Origin: Xenophilus azovorans DSM 13620 | GTDB lineage: Bacteria > Pseudomonadota > Gammaproteobacteria > Burkholderiales > Burkholderiaceae_C | Direction: 5' to 3' | Assembly: GCF_000745855.1 (NCBI RefSeq) | Contig: NZ_JQKD01000003.1 | Location: 62,001 to 126,000, forward strand | Length of the DNA: 64,000 nucleotides | Shown: positions 1 through 9,382 of the stretch, in pieces | Layout: every line of letters begins with the position of its first letter | How positions within the stretch are numbered: position 1 is the first letter of the stretch | Notes under the pieces: generated by a model | Seen by the model: only the letters and a program-made list of their open reading frames with translations | The model's database searches: none | What the model was told of the DNA's origin: nothing | Program-made: the position numbers and the translations under genes

Positions 1-95
1 GGCAGGAATCCGCGGCAGCTGGCCCGCGCATCGAGCAGGCGCTCGAAATCCAGCGGGTCCGGTACAGGCCGTGGAGTGGCGGAATCGGCATGCAT
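1..95 (-). CDS. Nitroreductase-like protein, N-terminus only
   Basis: Only about 31 N-terminal residues are visible; the rest lies beyond the left edge. They start MHADSATP and reach FERLLDARASCRGFL, which resembles the opening helix of nitroreductase-family flavoproteins (pattern RRSxRxF). The ATG at 95 is chosen because GAGGAAG lies about 7 nt upstream and the preceding carboxylase gene stops at 108, so this is the last visible gene of the same minus-strand run. A nitroreductase fold would imply FMN-dependent reduction, but the assignment rests on a short stretch and could be wrong. Confidence 0.45.
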   Translation of the reverse strand, partial: MHADSATPRPVPDPLDFERLLDARASCRGFL

Positions 96-107
96 CGCTG
101 CACTTCC

Positions 108-3100
108 TCAGATAGGGGGGATCGACCGGTACTTGGCCGGCATGCCGGACGGGCGCCGCGGCGGTGCCAGCGCAAGCACCTCGAGCAGCCGGGCGCGCGT
201 TTCGGCGGGGTCGATGACATCGTCGATGCCGAAGCCTTCGGCCGCCTGCAGCGCGCTCACGCGCGCGCGGATGCCGTCGATGATCTCCTGGCGGCGCGCG
301 GCTGGGTCCGGGGCATCCACGAACTGCTTGCGGTAGGCCACGTCGACCGAGCCTTCGACCGACATCGCGCAAATCTCCGCCGTGGGCCAGGCGAGGCAGG
401 CATCGGGCTCGAAGCCGCGGCCGCCGCACATGGCCACGTAGCCCAGGCCGTAGCCCTTGCGCAGCACGATGGAGATGCGCGGCACGGTGGCGTGGCCGAG
501 TTCGAACAGCATCTTCGCGCTGCGCCGGCCGAGCATGCTGCGCTCGGCCTCGGAGCCGATCGACATGCCCGGGATGTCCACCAGGTAGATGAGCGGGAGG
601 CCGTAGGCGTCGCACAGCGCTATGAAGCGCGCGGCCTTCTCCGCGGCGGCGCTGTCGATCATGCCGCCCTTCACGAGCGGCTGGTTGCCGATGAAGCCGA
701 CCGGCTGGCCGCGCAGGCGCGCGAAACTGGTGACGATGTTGGCGCCGTAGCTCGGCTTCAGCTCGAAGCAGGAGCCGGTGTCCGCGATGCCCGCGACGAC
801 GCCGCGGATGTCGTAGCCCTGGCGGGTGTTGGCCGGCACCAGGCCGCGCAGCGATGCGCCGTCGGGCGCCGGCGCGCCGGCCGCCACGGGCGCGGGCAGG
901 CGGGCGTTCGAAGGCAGGAACGCGAGGAAGCCGCGGATGGCCGCGAACGCCTCCTCCTCGGTGTCCACCGCCAGATCGGCCAGGCCGTGCCGGTCCACCT
1001 GCAGGGCGGCGCCGCCGAGTGCCTGGCCGCTGATGGTCTCCCCCGTGCCGGCCTTCACCAGGGCCGGCCCCGCCAGGCCCATCTCCGACTTGCCGCGCAC
1101 CATGACCACCAGGTCGGACATCGCCGAGTAGTTGGTGTTGGCCGCGAAGCCCGCGCCGAGCACCGCCGAGACGATGGGCACCCAGCCCGACAGCCAGGAG
1201 AACTCCTGGAAGATCGGCGTCGACGACGAGAACTGGCGCGAGTTTTGGCCGTCCTGGATGCGGTGGCCGCCGCCGTCGAACAGCATCACCAGCGGCATGC
1301 CGTTGCGCCGCGCCTGCGCGATGCCGCGCAGCAGCTTGCTGCGGCCCAGGTGGCCGGAGCTGCCGCCGAACACGGTGAAGTCCTGTGCCATGACGATCAC
1401 GCCGCGGCCCCCGATGCGCGCCGAGCCGATGATGAGCCCGTCGGCCGGCGCGTTGTCCGCGCCCTCCGGCATCACCAGGCCTCCCGTTTCCACGAAGCTG
1501 TCCGCGTCGCAGAGCCGGGCGATGCGCTCGCGCGCGGTCAGCGCGCCGCGGGCACGCTGCTTGGCCACCGCGTCGGGCCGGGCTTCGTCCTGCCGCGCCG
1601 CGTTGCGCTCGCGCAGTTCTTCCAGGCGGCGGGCGGCCAGCGGGTCGTCCTCGACTGCGACGCCCTCGACGGCCTCGTGCGCCACGTCCTGCGGCGCCAG
1701 CCAGAGCAGCGGGCGGCCGGCCAGCACAGCGTCGCCAAGCGTCGCCTGCAAGGACAGGATCACGCCGGACTCGGCGGCCTGCACCGCATGTTCCATCTTC
1801 ATCGCCTCGATCACGGCCAGCAGTTGGCCGCGATGCACCGGTTCGCCGGCGGCCACGGCATAGCGCACAAGCACGCCACCCATCGGGGCGGTCGCCACGA
1901 TGCACCCGGCGGGCGCGTCCTCCACCGCCGGCGCCGAGGCCGCGTCTGGATGCGAGGCAGGTGCGGGCAGCGCGGGCAGGCGCGGCTGGTGTGCCATCGC
2001 TTCCGCCAGCCGCCGCGCATGACGCTCGACGAAGCGCGTGTCGACGCGTCCGGCCACCACGTCCGCATCCGACAGCAGCGCCTGCAGGAAGCCGATGTTG
2101 GTGGGCACGCCATCGACATGGAACTCGGCCAGGGCGCGCGAGGCCCGCGAGAACAGTTCCTTCGGATCGCCGGAAGGCACGTGCACGATGAGCTTGGCGA
2201 GCAGCGAGTCGAAGCGGGTCGAAGGCGACCAGCCACTGCGGGCGAAGGTGTCGATGCGCACGCCGCCACCGCCCGGCGCATCGAAGGCGCGCAGCATGCC
2301 GCCCGCCGGAACGGCCCGGCCATCGGGGTCGACGCGCTCCATGTTGATGCGCAGCTGCACCGCGAGGCCCCGTGGGACCGGGATGTGGCGCTGCGCCAGA
2401 TGAAGCGCCGCGAGCGAGCGACCCGCCGCGAGCCGGAACTGGGCCTGCACGAGGTCGATGCCGGTGACTGCCTCGGTCACGGTGTGTTCGACCTGCAGGC
2501 GCGGATTGGCTTCCATGAAGACGAAACGCCCATTCGTCTCCACCAGGAATTCGAAGGTGCACAGCGTGTGCACGCCCGCCGCTTTCGCCAGCGCCGTGGC
2601 GGCTTCCGCCAGTTGCTCGCGCAGCGACGGCGAGAGAGAGGGAGACGGCGCGAACTCCACCAGTTTCTGCTGGCGCCGCTGCAGGCTGCACTCGCGCTCG
2701 TGCAGGTGCGCGACCTCGCCGCCGGCATCGCCTACCACCTGCACCTCGATGTGCCGGGCGGGAAAGACCAGTTCCTCGACGTACACCCCGTCGAGCCCGA
2801 AGGCGGCGCCGGCTTCCGACCGTGCACTGGCATAGGCCTCGTCCAGGGCCGCGATGTCTTCCACCACCCGCATGCCCCGGCCGCCGCCGCCCGCGAGCGC
2901 CTTGACCATGACCTTGCCGCCGTTACCCAGCCCGGCCATGAATTCGCGTGCAGCGTCCAGCGTGACCGCTTCCGACAGGCCTCGTGCGACCGGGATGCCG
3001 CACCCCATCGCGAGCCGGCGCGCGCGCGCCTTGTCGCCCAGCAGGTCCAGGACTTCCGGCCTGGGACCAACGAACACCAGGCCGACCTCGGCGCAACGGC

Positions 3101-3407
3101 GCGCGAAGCCCGCGTTCTCGCTCAAGAAGCCGTAGCCCGGATGCACCGCATCGCAGCCGGTCGCCAGCGCGGCAGCGACCAGGGCTTCACCGTCCAGGTA
3201 GGCCGACGCGCCGGTGGCGCCCAATGCCACGGCTTCGTCGCAGCGGCGCCAGTGCAGCGACGCCTCGTCGTCGGCCGAATACACACCCACGGTCTTCATG
3301 CCCAGCTCGGCGGCAGCGCGCGCGACGCGCACAGCGATCTCGCCGCGGTTGGCAACCAGTATTTTCCGGAAGGGTTCGCGCCCGGCTTCGCTCGCTTTGT
3401 CGATCAT
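108..3407 (-). CDS. Single-chain biotin-dependent acyl-CoA carboxylase (BC-BCCP-CT)
   Basis: This 1099-residue protein carries all three activities of an acyl-CoA carboxylase in one chain. Residues about 13-460 are biotin carboxylase (ILVANRGEIAVR; ATP-grasp glycine loop KALAGGGGRGMR near 169-180; MEANPRLQVEHTVTE near 298-312). Residues about 500-572 are the biotin carrier with EAMKMEH, biotinyl lysine Lys537. Residues about 600-1099 are a carboxyltransferase of the propionyl/methylcrotonyl-CoA carboxylase beta type (RERIARLCD, YGANIVTSFARLRG). This matches the known single-chain long-chain acyl-CoA carboxylase family, whereas most proteobacterial enzymes are split into two subunits. The ATG at 3407 gives a normal BC N-terminus; the open frame extends upstream into the preceding dehydrogenase. 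The substrate is not predictable from sequence. Confidence 0.9.
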   Translation of the reverse strand: MIDKASEAGREPFRKILVANRGEIAVRVARAAAELGMKTVGVYSADDEASLHWRRCDEAVALGATGASAYLDGEALVAAALATGCDAVHPGYGFLSENAGFARRCAEVGLVFVGPRPEVLDLLGDKARARRLAMGCGIPVARGLSEAVTLDAAREFMAGLGNGGKVMVKALAGGGGRGMRVVEDIAALDEAYASARSEAGAAFGLDGVYVEELVFPARHIEVQVVGDAGGEVAHLHERECSLQRRQQKLVEFAPSPSLSPSLREQLAEAATALAKAAGVHTLCTFEFLVETNGRFVFMEANPRLQVEHTVTEAVTGIDLVQAQFRLAAGRSLAALHLAQRHIPVPRGLAVQLRINMERVDPDGRAVPAGGMLRAFDAPGGGGVRIDTFARSGWSPSTRFDSLLAKLIVHVPSGDPKELFSRASRALAEFHVDGVPTNIGFLQALLSDADVVAGRVDTRFVERHARRLAEAMAHQPRLPALPAPASHPDAASAPAVEDAPAGCIVATAPMGGVLVRYAVAAGEPVHRGQLLAVIEAMKMEHAVQAAESGVILSLQATLGDAVLAGRPLLWLAPQDVAHEAVEGVAVEDDPLAARRLEELRERNAARQDEARPDAVAKQRARGALTARERIARLCDADSFVETGGLVMPEGADNAPADGLIIGSARIGGRGVIVMAQDFTVFGGSSGHLGRSKLLRGIAQARRNGMPLVMLFDGGGHRIQDGQNSRQFSSSTPIFQEFSWLSGWVPIVSAVLGAGFAANTNYSAMSDLVVMVRGKSEMGLAGPALVKAGTGETISGQALGGAALQVDRHGLADLAVDTEEEAFAAIRGFLAFLPSNARLPAPVAAGAPAPDGASLRGLVPANTRQGYDIRGVVAGIADTGSCFELKPSYGANIVTSFARLRGQPVGFIGNQPLVKGGMIDSAAAEKAARFIALCDAYGLPLIYLVDIPGMSIGSEAERSMLGRRSAKMLFELGHATVPRISIVLRKGYGLGYVAMCGGRGFEPDACLAWPTAEICAMSVEGSVDVAYRKQFVDAPDPAARRQEIIDGIRARVSALQAAEGFGIDDVIDPAETRARLLEVLALAPPRRPSGMPAKYRSIPPI

Positions 3408-3464
3408 GCGCTTTCTGGTGGCGGCGGCGCGATCCCGCGTCCGTGCCGTTGTCTCCTGGGCAGA

Positions 3465-3508
3465 TGATTCCAGCCGGGCCCGAGGCCGCACATCGTCGAT
3501 ATCGACGA
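3465..3508 (-). promoter_or_regulatory. Palindromic operator upstream of the carboxylase gene (copy 1)
   Basis: The perfect palindrome TCGTCGATATCGACGA occupies 3493-3508 in the gap between the dehydrogenase stop (3529) and the carboxylase start (3407). Read toward the carboxylase, the sequence 20 nt after it is TGGAATCA, which only loosely resembles the C/TCTAGNNT element found at that spacing in six other copies. The palindrome itself is one of the best in the set. It probably allows separate expression of the carboxylase; the promoter part is uncertain. Confidence 0.6.
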
Positions 3509-3528
3509 ATCCCCGCGGCGGCGCGGAC

Positions 3529-4701
3529 TCAACCGAGCAGGGCCCTTGCGAGCACGTCCTTCTGGACTTCGCTCGTCCCGCCATATATGGAGGACGCGCG
3601 CGTGAACAGGTAACGGGTCGCCGGCACTGCCATCTCGGCGCGTTCGCCCTCGTGCTCGTCCGCTCGCACGAGACCGGCGGGCCCCAGCACGCGCAGCATC
3701 AGCGCGGCGATCTGCTGCTGGATCTCCACGCCCTTGAGCTTGAGCACGGACGCGAACGCGTGGTTCTCCCGCTGCGCAGACGGCGTGAGCAGAAGCCGCC
3801 AGTTCGCGATCTCCAGTCCGCGCAGCTCTGCGTCCAGCCATGCGAATTCGGACCGGATCGACGCATCGTCGATCGCGCGGGCGCCGCCTTCGCGCGTACG
3901 CGCGGCGATCTCGAGCGCGTGCGCCAGGCGGTCACGGCTGGTGCCCGCGTAGGCCAGCCCCGTGCGCTCGTTGCCCAGCAGGTACTTGGTGATCTCCCAG
4001 CCCCTGCCCTCGGCGCCCACGAGGTTGCCGGCGGGCACCTTCACATCGTCGAAGAAGACCTCGTTCAGGTGGTGATCCCCGTCGATCGTGCGGATCGGCC
4101 GGATGGCGATGCCCGGCGTCTTCAGGTCGATCAGCAGGAAGCTGATGCCCTCCTGCTTGCGCGGGCTCTCGCTGCCCGTGCGCACCAGGCAGAAGATCCA
4201 GTCCGCCATGTGCGCGTAGGTCGTCCAGATCTTCTGGCCGTTGACGATGTAGTGGTCGCCCTCGCGGCGCGCCGTGGTGCGCAGCGACGCCAGGTCCGAG
4301 CCGGCGCCCGGCTCCGAGAACCCCTGGCAGAACCAGGTGTCGAGCCGCGCGAGGCGCGGCAACCAGTCGCGCTTCTGGCCGGGCGTTCCGAACTGCAACA
4401 GCACCGGCCCCAGCATGGTGAGGTTGAAGTGCAGCGGCATGGGCGCCGGCGCGCGCTGGATCTCGTCGACCAGGATCAGCCGCTCCATCTGTCCCAGGTC
4501 TGCACCGCCGAACTCGCGTGGCCAGTGCGGCGCAGCCCAACCGCGCTCGTGCAGGATGCGCTGCCACGCCACCACGTCTTCCCGCGAAGGCCGCAGGCCC
4601 TTGCGCACGCGCTCGCGCAGCTTCGTGGGCAGGCGTTCGCGAATGAAGGCGCGCACTTCGTCGCGGAAGGCCGCCTGCGCAGCGTCGAGTTGCAGGTCCA
4701 T
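3529..4701 (-). CDS. Acyl-CoA dehydrogenase
   Basis: This 390-residue flavoprotein should oxidise an acyl-CoA to the 2,3-enoyl-CoA and pass electrons to ETF. Characteristic segments are FCQGFSEPGAGSDLASLRT in the middle domain, GQKIWTTYAHMADW, and a C-terminal IYGGTSEVQKDVLARALLG. The glycine in YGGTSE replaces the glutamate of the MCAD motif, so the catalytic base must sit elsewhere, as in isovaleryl-CoA-type enzymes. The ATG at 4701 follows the stop of the paralogous dehydrogenase by 14 bp. Two tandem dehydrogenases often form a heteromeric enzyme in steroid and alicyclic acid pathways; whether these do is inference. Confidence 0.88.
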   Translation of the reverse strand: MDLQLDAAQAAFRDEVRAFIRERLPTKLRERVRKGLRPSREDVVAWQRILHERGWAAPHWPREFGGADLGQMERLILVDEIQRAPAPMPLHFNLTMLGPVLLQFGTPGQKRDWLPRLARLDTWFCQGFSEPGAGSDLASLRTTARREGDHYIVNGQKIWTTYAHMADWIFCLVRTGSESPRKQEGISFLLIDLKTPGIAIRPIRTIDGDHHLNEVFFDDVKVPAGNLVGAEGRGWEITKYLLGNERTGLAYAGTSRDRLAHALEIAARTREGGARAIDDASIRSEFAWLDAELRGLEIANWRLLLTPSAQRENHAFASVLKLKGVEIQQQIAALMLRVLGPAGLVRADEHEGERAEMAVPATRYLFTRASSIYGGTSEVQKDVLARALLG

Positions 4702-4715
4702 CCTGGTCTTTCGTG

Positions 4716-5867
4716 TCAGAGCGCACGCGCGATCACTTCCTTCATGATCTCGCTGGTGCCGCCGTAGATGCGCTGCACGCGCGCGTCCGTATACATGCGG
4801 CTGATGGGATATTCGTCCATGAATCCGTAGCCGCCGAAGAGCTGCAGGCATTCGTCGATCACGCGGCCCTGCGTCTCGGAGCCCCACAGCTTCGCCATCG
4901 ACGCGGTCGCGGTGTCGAGCGTTCCGGCCATCAGCCTGTGCACGCACTGGTCGATGAACGCGCGGCCCGCCGCGATCTGCGTGGCGATCTCCGCCAGCTT
5001 GAAGCGGGTGTTCTGCTGCTCGGCCAGCGGCTTGCCGAACACCTCGCGTTCGCGCACGTAGCGCAGCGTCGCCTCGTAGGCCCCTTCCATCGCGGCCAGC
5101 GCCATCACGCCGATGATCAGCCGCTCGTAGGGAAGGTCGCTCATCAGTTGGCGGAAGCCCTGGCCCTCTTCGCCGCCGAGCAGGTTCTCGGCGGGCACCT
5201 GCACGCCGTCGAAGAAGAGTTCGGACGTGTCCTGCGCCTTCAGCCCCATCTTGGCCAGCATGCGGCCCACGCGAAAGCCGGGCGCCTGCGCCGTCTCCAC
5301 GATCAGGATGGAGATGCCCCGGGCGCGCTGCGCCGGGTCGGTCTTGCACGCCACGAGCACCAGTCCGGCCAGGTAGCCGTTGCTGATGAAGGTCTTGCTG
5401 CCGTCGATCCGCCAGCCCCCGCCCGGCGTGCGCTCGGCGCGGGTGCGGATCGCCTGCAGGTCCGAGCCCGTGCCGGGTTCGGTCATGGCGATCGCGCCCA
5501 CCAGTTCGCCGCGCGCCATGCGCGGCAGGTACTTTTGCTTCTGCGCCTGCGTGCCGTGGTTCAGGATGTAGTGCGCCACGATGGCATGCACCGAGGTGTT
5601 CATGCCGGTGAGCGCGCGGCGCGCCATCTCCTCGTACACCACCGCCTCGTGCCGGAAGTCGCCGCCGCCTCCGCCATGGTCCTCGGGGATGTCGGCGCAC
5701 AGCAGGCCCAGCTCGCCCGCCCTGCGCCACACCGCATGGCCCACGTGGCCGTCGCGGCGCGCCGCCTCGTCGCCGGGTGCGAGTTCTTCCTCGATGAAGC
5801 GCACGACGGTGTCGCGGTAGAGGTCCAGGTCGGGGTCGGACCAGCTTCTGTCGAACCGGATGGCCAT
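4716..5867 (-). CDS. Acyl-CoA dehydrogenase
   Basis: This 383-residue acyl-CoA dehydrogenase has the standard three-domain layout: helical N-terminus from SDPDLDLYRDTVVRFIEEEL, beta domain with IAMTEPGTGSDLQAIRT and SKTFISNGYLA, and a C-terminal helical domain with LFGGYGFMDEYPISRMYTD and RIYGGTSEIMKEVIARAL. As in its downstream neighbour, the YEGT glutamate is glycine. The ATG at 5867 is preceded by a very strong GGAGGTGAG site that lies inside the end of the ligase gene, so the two genes are tightly coupled. It is likely to act on the CoA ester made by that ligase. Confidence 0.9.
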   Translation of the reverse strand: MAIRFDRSWSDPDLDLYRDTVVRFIEEELAPGDEAARRDGHVGHAVWRRAGELGLLCADIPEDHGGGGGDFRHEAVVYEEMARRALTGMNTSVHAIVAHYILNHGTQAQKQKYLPRMARGELVGAIAMTEPGTGSDLQAIRTRAERTPGGGWRIDGSKTFISNGYLAGLVLVACKTDPAQRARGISILIVETAQAPGFRVGRMLAKMGLKAQDTSELFFDGVQVPAENLLGGEEGQGFRQLMSDLPYERLIIGVMALAAMEGAYEATLRYVREREVFGKPLAEQQNTRFKLAEIATQIAAGRAFIDQCVHRLMAGTLDTATASMAKLWGSETQGRVIDECLQLFGGYGFMDEYPISRMYTDARVQRIYGGTSEIMKEVIARAL

Positions 5868-5872
5868 GGATC

Positions 5873-7453
5873 TCACCTCCCGGCGGCGGCCGTGCCGCCC
5901 ACGCGACGCGCCTGCCCTTCCCACCAGGGAGCGCGCAATTGGAACTTCTGCAGCTTGCCTGCCGCGGACAGCGGCAGCTCGGCCCGGAACTCGACGCTGC
6001 GCGGACACTTGTAGCCGGCGATGCGCTCGCGGCAATGCGCGATCAGCGCCTGCTCCGCGACGGTGTGGCCCGGCCGCATCACCACCACCGCATGCACCTT
6101 CTCGCCCCAGTCGGCATCGGGAATGCCGATCACGGCGCAGGACTGCACCGCCGCATGCTCCGCCAGCACGTTCTCCACCTCCGCCGAGAAGACGTTCTCC
6201 CCGCCGGTCACGATCATGTCCTTGATGCGGTCGACCACGTGCAGCAGTCCTTCCTCGTCGATGCGGCCGGCGTCGCCGGTGTGCAGCCAGCCGTCCGCCA
6301 GCACGGCGGCCGTCTCCTCGGGGCGCTGCCAGTAGCCCTGCATCACCGTGGGTCCGCGGACCGTGATTTCGCCGGTGGCGCCGCGCTCCGCCTCGTTGCC
6401 CGACGCATCGACGATGCGGATGGCCGCGACGGCCGTCGGGAAGCCGGCGGCCCGCAGCCGGCGCCCCTGCTGCGGGCCGGGCGCATGCATCGACGGCGGC
6501 AGCGCACAGACGACCGGGGCCGCCTCCGTCATGCCATAGAGCTGCTGGAACTTCACGCCGGGCAGAGCCCGCATGGCCGCCGCGAGCAGCGTCTCGTCGA
6601 TGGCGGCGGCGCCGTACAGCACCGTGCGCAGCGATGAAAGATCGAAGCTGCCGAAGCGCGCGTGTTCGATCAGCCGCTTGAGCATGGTCGGCACGAGGAA
6701 GGTGTCTGTCACCTGCTCCTGCTGGATCGCCTGCAGCACCCGCAGCTCGTCGAAGAAGGGCACCAGCACCGTCCGGGCGCGCAGCGCCACGAGCAACTGG
6801 AGCCATTGCGCGCAGCCCCCGATATGGAACATGGGCGCCGCCACCAGGCCCACGCGGTCCAGCGGCTCGGGAAAGACGGCGGCCGTGGCCAGCGCATTCA
6901 CCAGCAGGTTTCGGTGCGAGAGCATCACGCCCTTGGGCCGCCCGGTGGTGCCGCCCGTGTACATCACCGCCGCCAGGTCGTCGAAGCCCCTGTCGGCATC
7001 GGCCGCCGGCCACGCCGCCGCGAGCAGCGCCTCCAGGTCGGCCATGCCGTGCGGCGGCGGACCGTTGCCGCAGAACACGAGCGAGCGCAGGCAGGCAGCG
7101 CGTTCGGGCAGGCCGGCGGCCATGTCCGCGAAGTGCTCGTCGACCAGCAGGATCCGCGTGTCGCAGTCGTCGAGCGAAGCCGCCACCTCGGCGGCGGACC
7201 AGCGCGTGTTCACCGGGTTGACCACCGCGCCCGCCCACCACGCGCCCATCAGGAATTCGGCATAGCGATGCGAGTTGTGGGCCAGCAGGCCGACGCGGTC
7301 GCCCGCGCGCACGCCGAACTCGTGAAGGACGGCGGCGAGGCGGGCGCTGCGTTCGGCGAGTTCCGCGAAGCCGAGACGGCGCGCGCCGTCCACGATGGCC
7401 ACGTCCTGCGGCCGCTCGCGCGCGGCCTTGCGCAACAGTTGCGTGAGCTGCAC
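5873..7453 (-). CDS. AMP-forming acyl-CoA ligase
   Basis: This 526-residue ANL-superfamily enzyme activates a carboxylic acid to its CoA thioester through an acyl-adenylate. Visible motifs are the phosphate loop VMYTGGTTGRPKG, the adenine-binding QLYGMTEAAPVV, the hinge region WLHTGDAGRIDEEGLLHVVDRIKDMI and the C-terminal lysine in PLSAAGKLQKFQLR. The start is GTG at 7453, placed immediately after the racemase stop at 7454 (TGAGTG), and MQLTQLLRKAARERP is a normal N-terminus for the family. The stop precedes the next dehydrogenase by 5 bp. Substrate chain length is not evident. Confidence 0.9.
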   Translation of the reverse strand: MQLTQLLRKAARERPQDVAIVDGARRLGFAELAERSARLAAVLHEFGVRAGDRVGLLAHNSHRYAEFLMGAWWAGAVVNPVNTRWSAAEVAASLDDCDTRILLVDEHFADMAAGLPERAACLRSLVFCGNGPPPHGMADLEALLAAAWPAADADRGFDDLAAVMYTGGTTGRPKGVMLSHRNLLVNALATAAVFPEPLDRVGLVAAPMFHIGGCAQWLQLLVALRARTVLVPFFDELRVLQAIQQEQVTDTFLVPTMLKRLIEHARFGSFDLSSLRTVLYGAAAIDETLLAAAMRALPGVKFQQLYGMTEAAPVVCALPPSMHAPGPQQGRRLRAAGFPTAVAAIRIVDASGNEAERGATGEITVRGPTVMQGYWQRPEETAAVLADGWLHTGDAGRIDEEGLLHVVDRIKDMIVTGGENVFSAEVENVLAEHAAVQSCAVIGIPDADWGEKVHAVVVMRPGHTVAEQALIAHCRERIAGYKCPRSVEFRAELPLSAAGKLQKFQLRAPWWEGQARRVGGTAAAGR

Positions 7454-8554
7454 TCAGGCCTCCACGCCGGTCCGGGCCACGGCACTCCAGCGCTGGAGCA
7501 CGACCGAGACGTCCTCCCGGCCCGCAGGGACAGGCTGGGCGGACGGCGTGCGGGAGAAGCGCGGGGCCGGTGCGGGCTGCAGCACGCCCTGCAGGGTGAC
7601 GAAGGTGCCGCGCGCCAGGTTGTGCGGGTAGTGCGGCGCCTCGTCGAAATCGAGCACCGGCGCGAAACAGGCGTCCGTGCCTTCGAGCACGGCGCACCAC
7701 TCGTCGCGCGTGCGCGTCCGGAAGACGTCCGCCAGCCGCAGCTTCATCATGGGCCAGCGCGAGCGATCCATCTGCCCGGCGGCGAACTCGCTCTCCAGGC
7801 CGCACAGCTCGCACAGTTGCGCGAAGAACTTCGGCTCGAGCGCCCCCACGGAAACGAACTTGCCGTCGGCACAGGCATAGGTGTCGTAGAAGTGCGCGGC
7901 GCCATCCAGCAGGTTGTCGCCCCGATGAGAACTCCAGCCACCCGCACTCTTGAGCCCGTAGAACAGGGACGACATCAGCGCGGCCCCGTCGGTCATGGCC
8001 GCGTCGATCACCTGCCCCTGCCCCGAACGGCGGACTTCGTGCAGCGCCGCGAGCAGCCCCACCGCCAGCAGCATCGCGCCGCCGCCATAGTCGCCCACGT
8101 AGTTGAGCGGCGGCGGGGGCGCCTCGCCCGGGCGGCCGATGGCGTGCAGCGCCCCGGTGACGGCGATGTAGTTGATGTCGTGGCCGGCAGCGCCGGCCAG
8201 CGGCCCCGTCTGGCCCCAGCCGGTCATGCGGCCGTACACCAGCGTGGGATTGAGCTTCAGGCACGGGGCGGGACCGAGGCCCAGGCGCTCCATCACGCCG
8301 GGCCGGAAGCCCTCGACCAGCAGGTCGGCCTTCGCGATCAGCGCCAGCGCGGCGTCGATGCCGTCCGCGGCCTGGAGATCCAGCGCCACGTGGCGCTTGC
8401 CGCGCGCGGTGATGTCGGTGGCGTCGCGCGCCGTGCCGATGCGCTCGATGCAGACCACGTCGGCGCCGAGATCGGCAAGCAGCATGCCGCAGAACGGCCC
8501 GGGCCCGAGTCCGGCCATCTCGACCACGCGCAGTCCTTCAAGCGGGCCGGCCAT
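7454..8554 (-). CDS. Alpha-methylacyl-CoA racemase (CaiB/BaiF family)
   Basis: This 366-residue class III CoA-transferase-fold protein matches the racemase branch rather than true transferases. The N-terminus has [20 protein letters not shown], and the two acid/base residues of bacterial alpha-methylacyl-CoA racemase are present as His125 (GHDINY) and Asp155 (GDYGGG). It would interconvert R- and S-2-methylacyl-CoA so that S-specific dehydrogenases can act, which suggests a methyl-branched or isoprenoid-like substrate. GGGGAG lies 9 nt upstream of the ATG at 8554. A copy of the palindromic promoter module lies 34-77 bp upstream, inside the end of the preceding crotonase gene. Confidence 0.85.
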   Translation of the reverse strand: MAGPLEGLRVVEMAGLGPGPFCGMLLADLGADVVCIERIGTARDATDITARGKRHVALDLQAADGIDAALALIAKADLLVEGFRPGVMERLGLGPAPCLKLNPTLVYGRMTGWGQTGPLAGAAGHDINYIAVTGALHAIGRPGEAPPPPLNYVGDYGGGAMLLAVGLLAALHEVRRSGQGQVIDAAMTDGAALMSSLFYGLKSAGGWSSHRGDNLLDGAAHFYDTYACADGKFVSVGALEPKFFAQLCELCGLESEFAAGQMDRSRWPMMKLRLADVFRTRTRDEWCAVLEGTDACFAPVLDFDEAPHYPHNLARGTFVTLQGVLQPAPAPRFSRTPSAQPVPAGREDVSVVLQRWSAVARTGVEA

Positions 8555-8587
8555 GTTGATCTCCCCAGGGTTGTTTCATTCCCGTCG

Positions 8588-8631
8588 ATCCTAGACAGCA
8601 TGCGGCGGCGCCGGGTCGTCCGTTCGGACGA
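8588..8631 (-). promoter_or_regulatory. Palindromic promoter module before the racemase gene (copy 2)
   Basis: The palindrome here is TCGTCC-N4-GGACGA (8616-8631), with a compensating change in both arms. Read toward the racemase gene, TCTAGGAT follows exactly 20 nt later (8595-8588). The module overlaps the last codons of the crotonase gene 8591-9382, so it would be an internal promoter that gives the racemase, ligase and dehydrogenase genes their own transcript with a leader of about 25 nt. Confidence 0.6.
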
Positions 8632-9382
8632 ATCGTCTGGCAGGCCCGCCCAGCGCGGTGCGATCGATGCGTCCGGCCCATTCGCGGGCACGCAGCGCCT
8701 CCGTCTGCAGGCCCTGCTGCAGGGTACCCGCCAGGCCCTCGTCCACCAGGCGCTTGTACGCCGGCAGGAGACCGGGCGCGGCGGCCAGCATCCCGGCCGC
8801 CAGGCGCAGGGCCTCGGGGAGCAGTTCCTCGTGCGGCACGACGCGGTTGACCAGCCCCCAGGCCTCGGCCTGCCGGGCATCGACGAAGCCGCCGCCCAGC
8901 GACATCTCGAGCGCACGCGCCCGACCGATGAGGCGCGGCAGATACTGCGACATGCCCCAGCTCGGGAGCACGCCCACGCGGGCATGGGTGTCGGCGAAGG
9001 TGGCCCGGTCCGAGGCGATGAGCACGTCGCACGCAAGCGCCAGTTCCAGGCCGCCGGTGACGGCGGGCCCGTTGACGGCGGCGATCACCGGCCCGGGAAA
9101 GGAGCGCACCGCATGCACGACGTCGTCGGCCGCGCCGCTGACGGCCAGCTCGGCGAGCCGGTCGGACTGTGCCAGTTCGCGCAGGTCGAGGCCCGCGCAG
9201 AATGCGCGGCCCGCCCCCGTGAGCACGACGACGCGCGTGCACTCATCGCGCACCAGGCAAGCGAACACCTCCGCCAGCGCGCGCCTCAAGGCCATGGACA
9301 GCGCATTGAGCGCCTGCGGACGGTCGAGCGTGACGACGGTGCAGCCGTCGTCCCTGCGCTCGACGCCGATCCCGGCGCTCAC
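8591..9382 (-). CDS. Enoyl-CoA hydratase/isomerase family protein
   Basis: This 263-residue crotonase-fold protein has the CoA oxyanion segments GAGRAFCAGLDLREL and AVNGPAVTGGLELALACD. The first catalytic glutamate of enoyl-CoA hydratase is kept (GGLELAL), but the second is replaced: the segment aligned with PEINLG reads THARVG. It may therefore be an isomerase, thioesterase or hydrolase rather than a hydratase. The start is GTG at 9382, overlapping the receptor stop by 4 bp (GTGA), which implies translational coupling. The 3' end contains a palindromic promoter module. Confidence 0.85.
   Translation of the reverse strand: MSAGIGVERRDDGCTVVTLDRPQALNALSMALRRALAEVFACLVRDECTRVVVLTGAGRAFCAGLDLRELAQSDRLAELAVSGAADDVVHAVRSFPGPVIAAVNGPAVTGGLELALACDVLIASDRATFADTHARVGVLPSWGMSQYLPRLIGRARALEMSLGGGFVDARQAEAWGLVNRVVPHEELLPEALRLAAGMLAAAPGLLPAYKRLVDEGLAGTLQQGLQTEALRAREWAGRIDRTALGGPARRFVRTDDPAPPHAV

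Noticed and set aside
90..3467. Plus-strand open frame of 1125 codons opposite the carboxylase
   Set aside because: It is the antisense shadow of a gene with clear domain motifs. High GC content leaves long antisense frames, and its translation is rich in Arg, His and Ala without any family motif.
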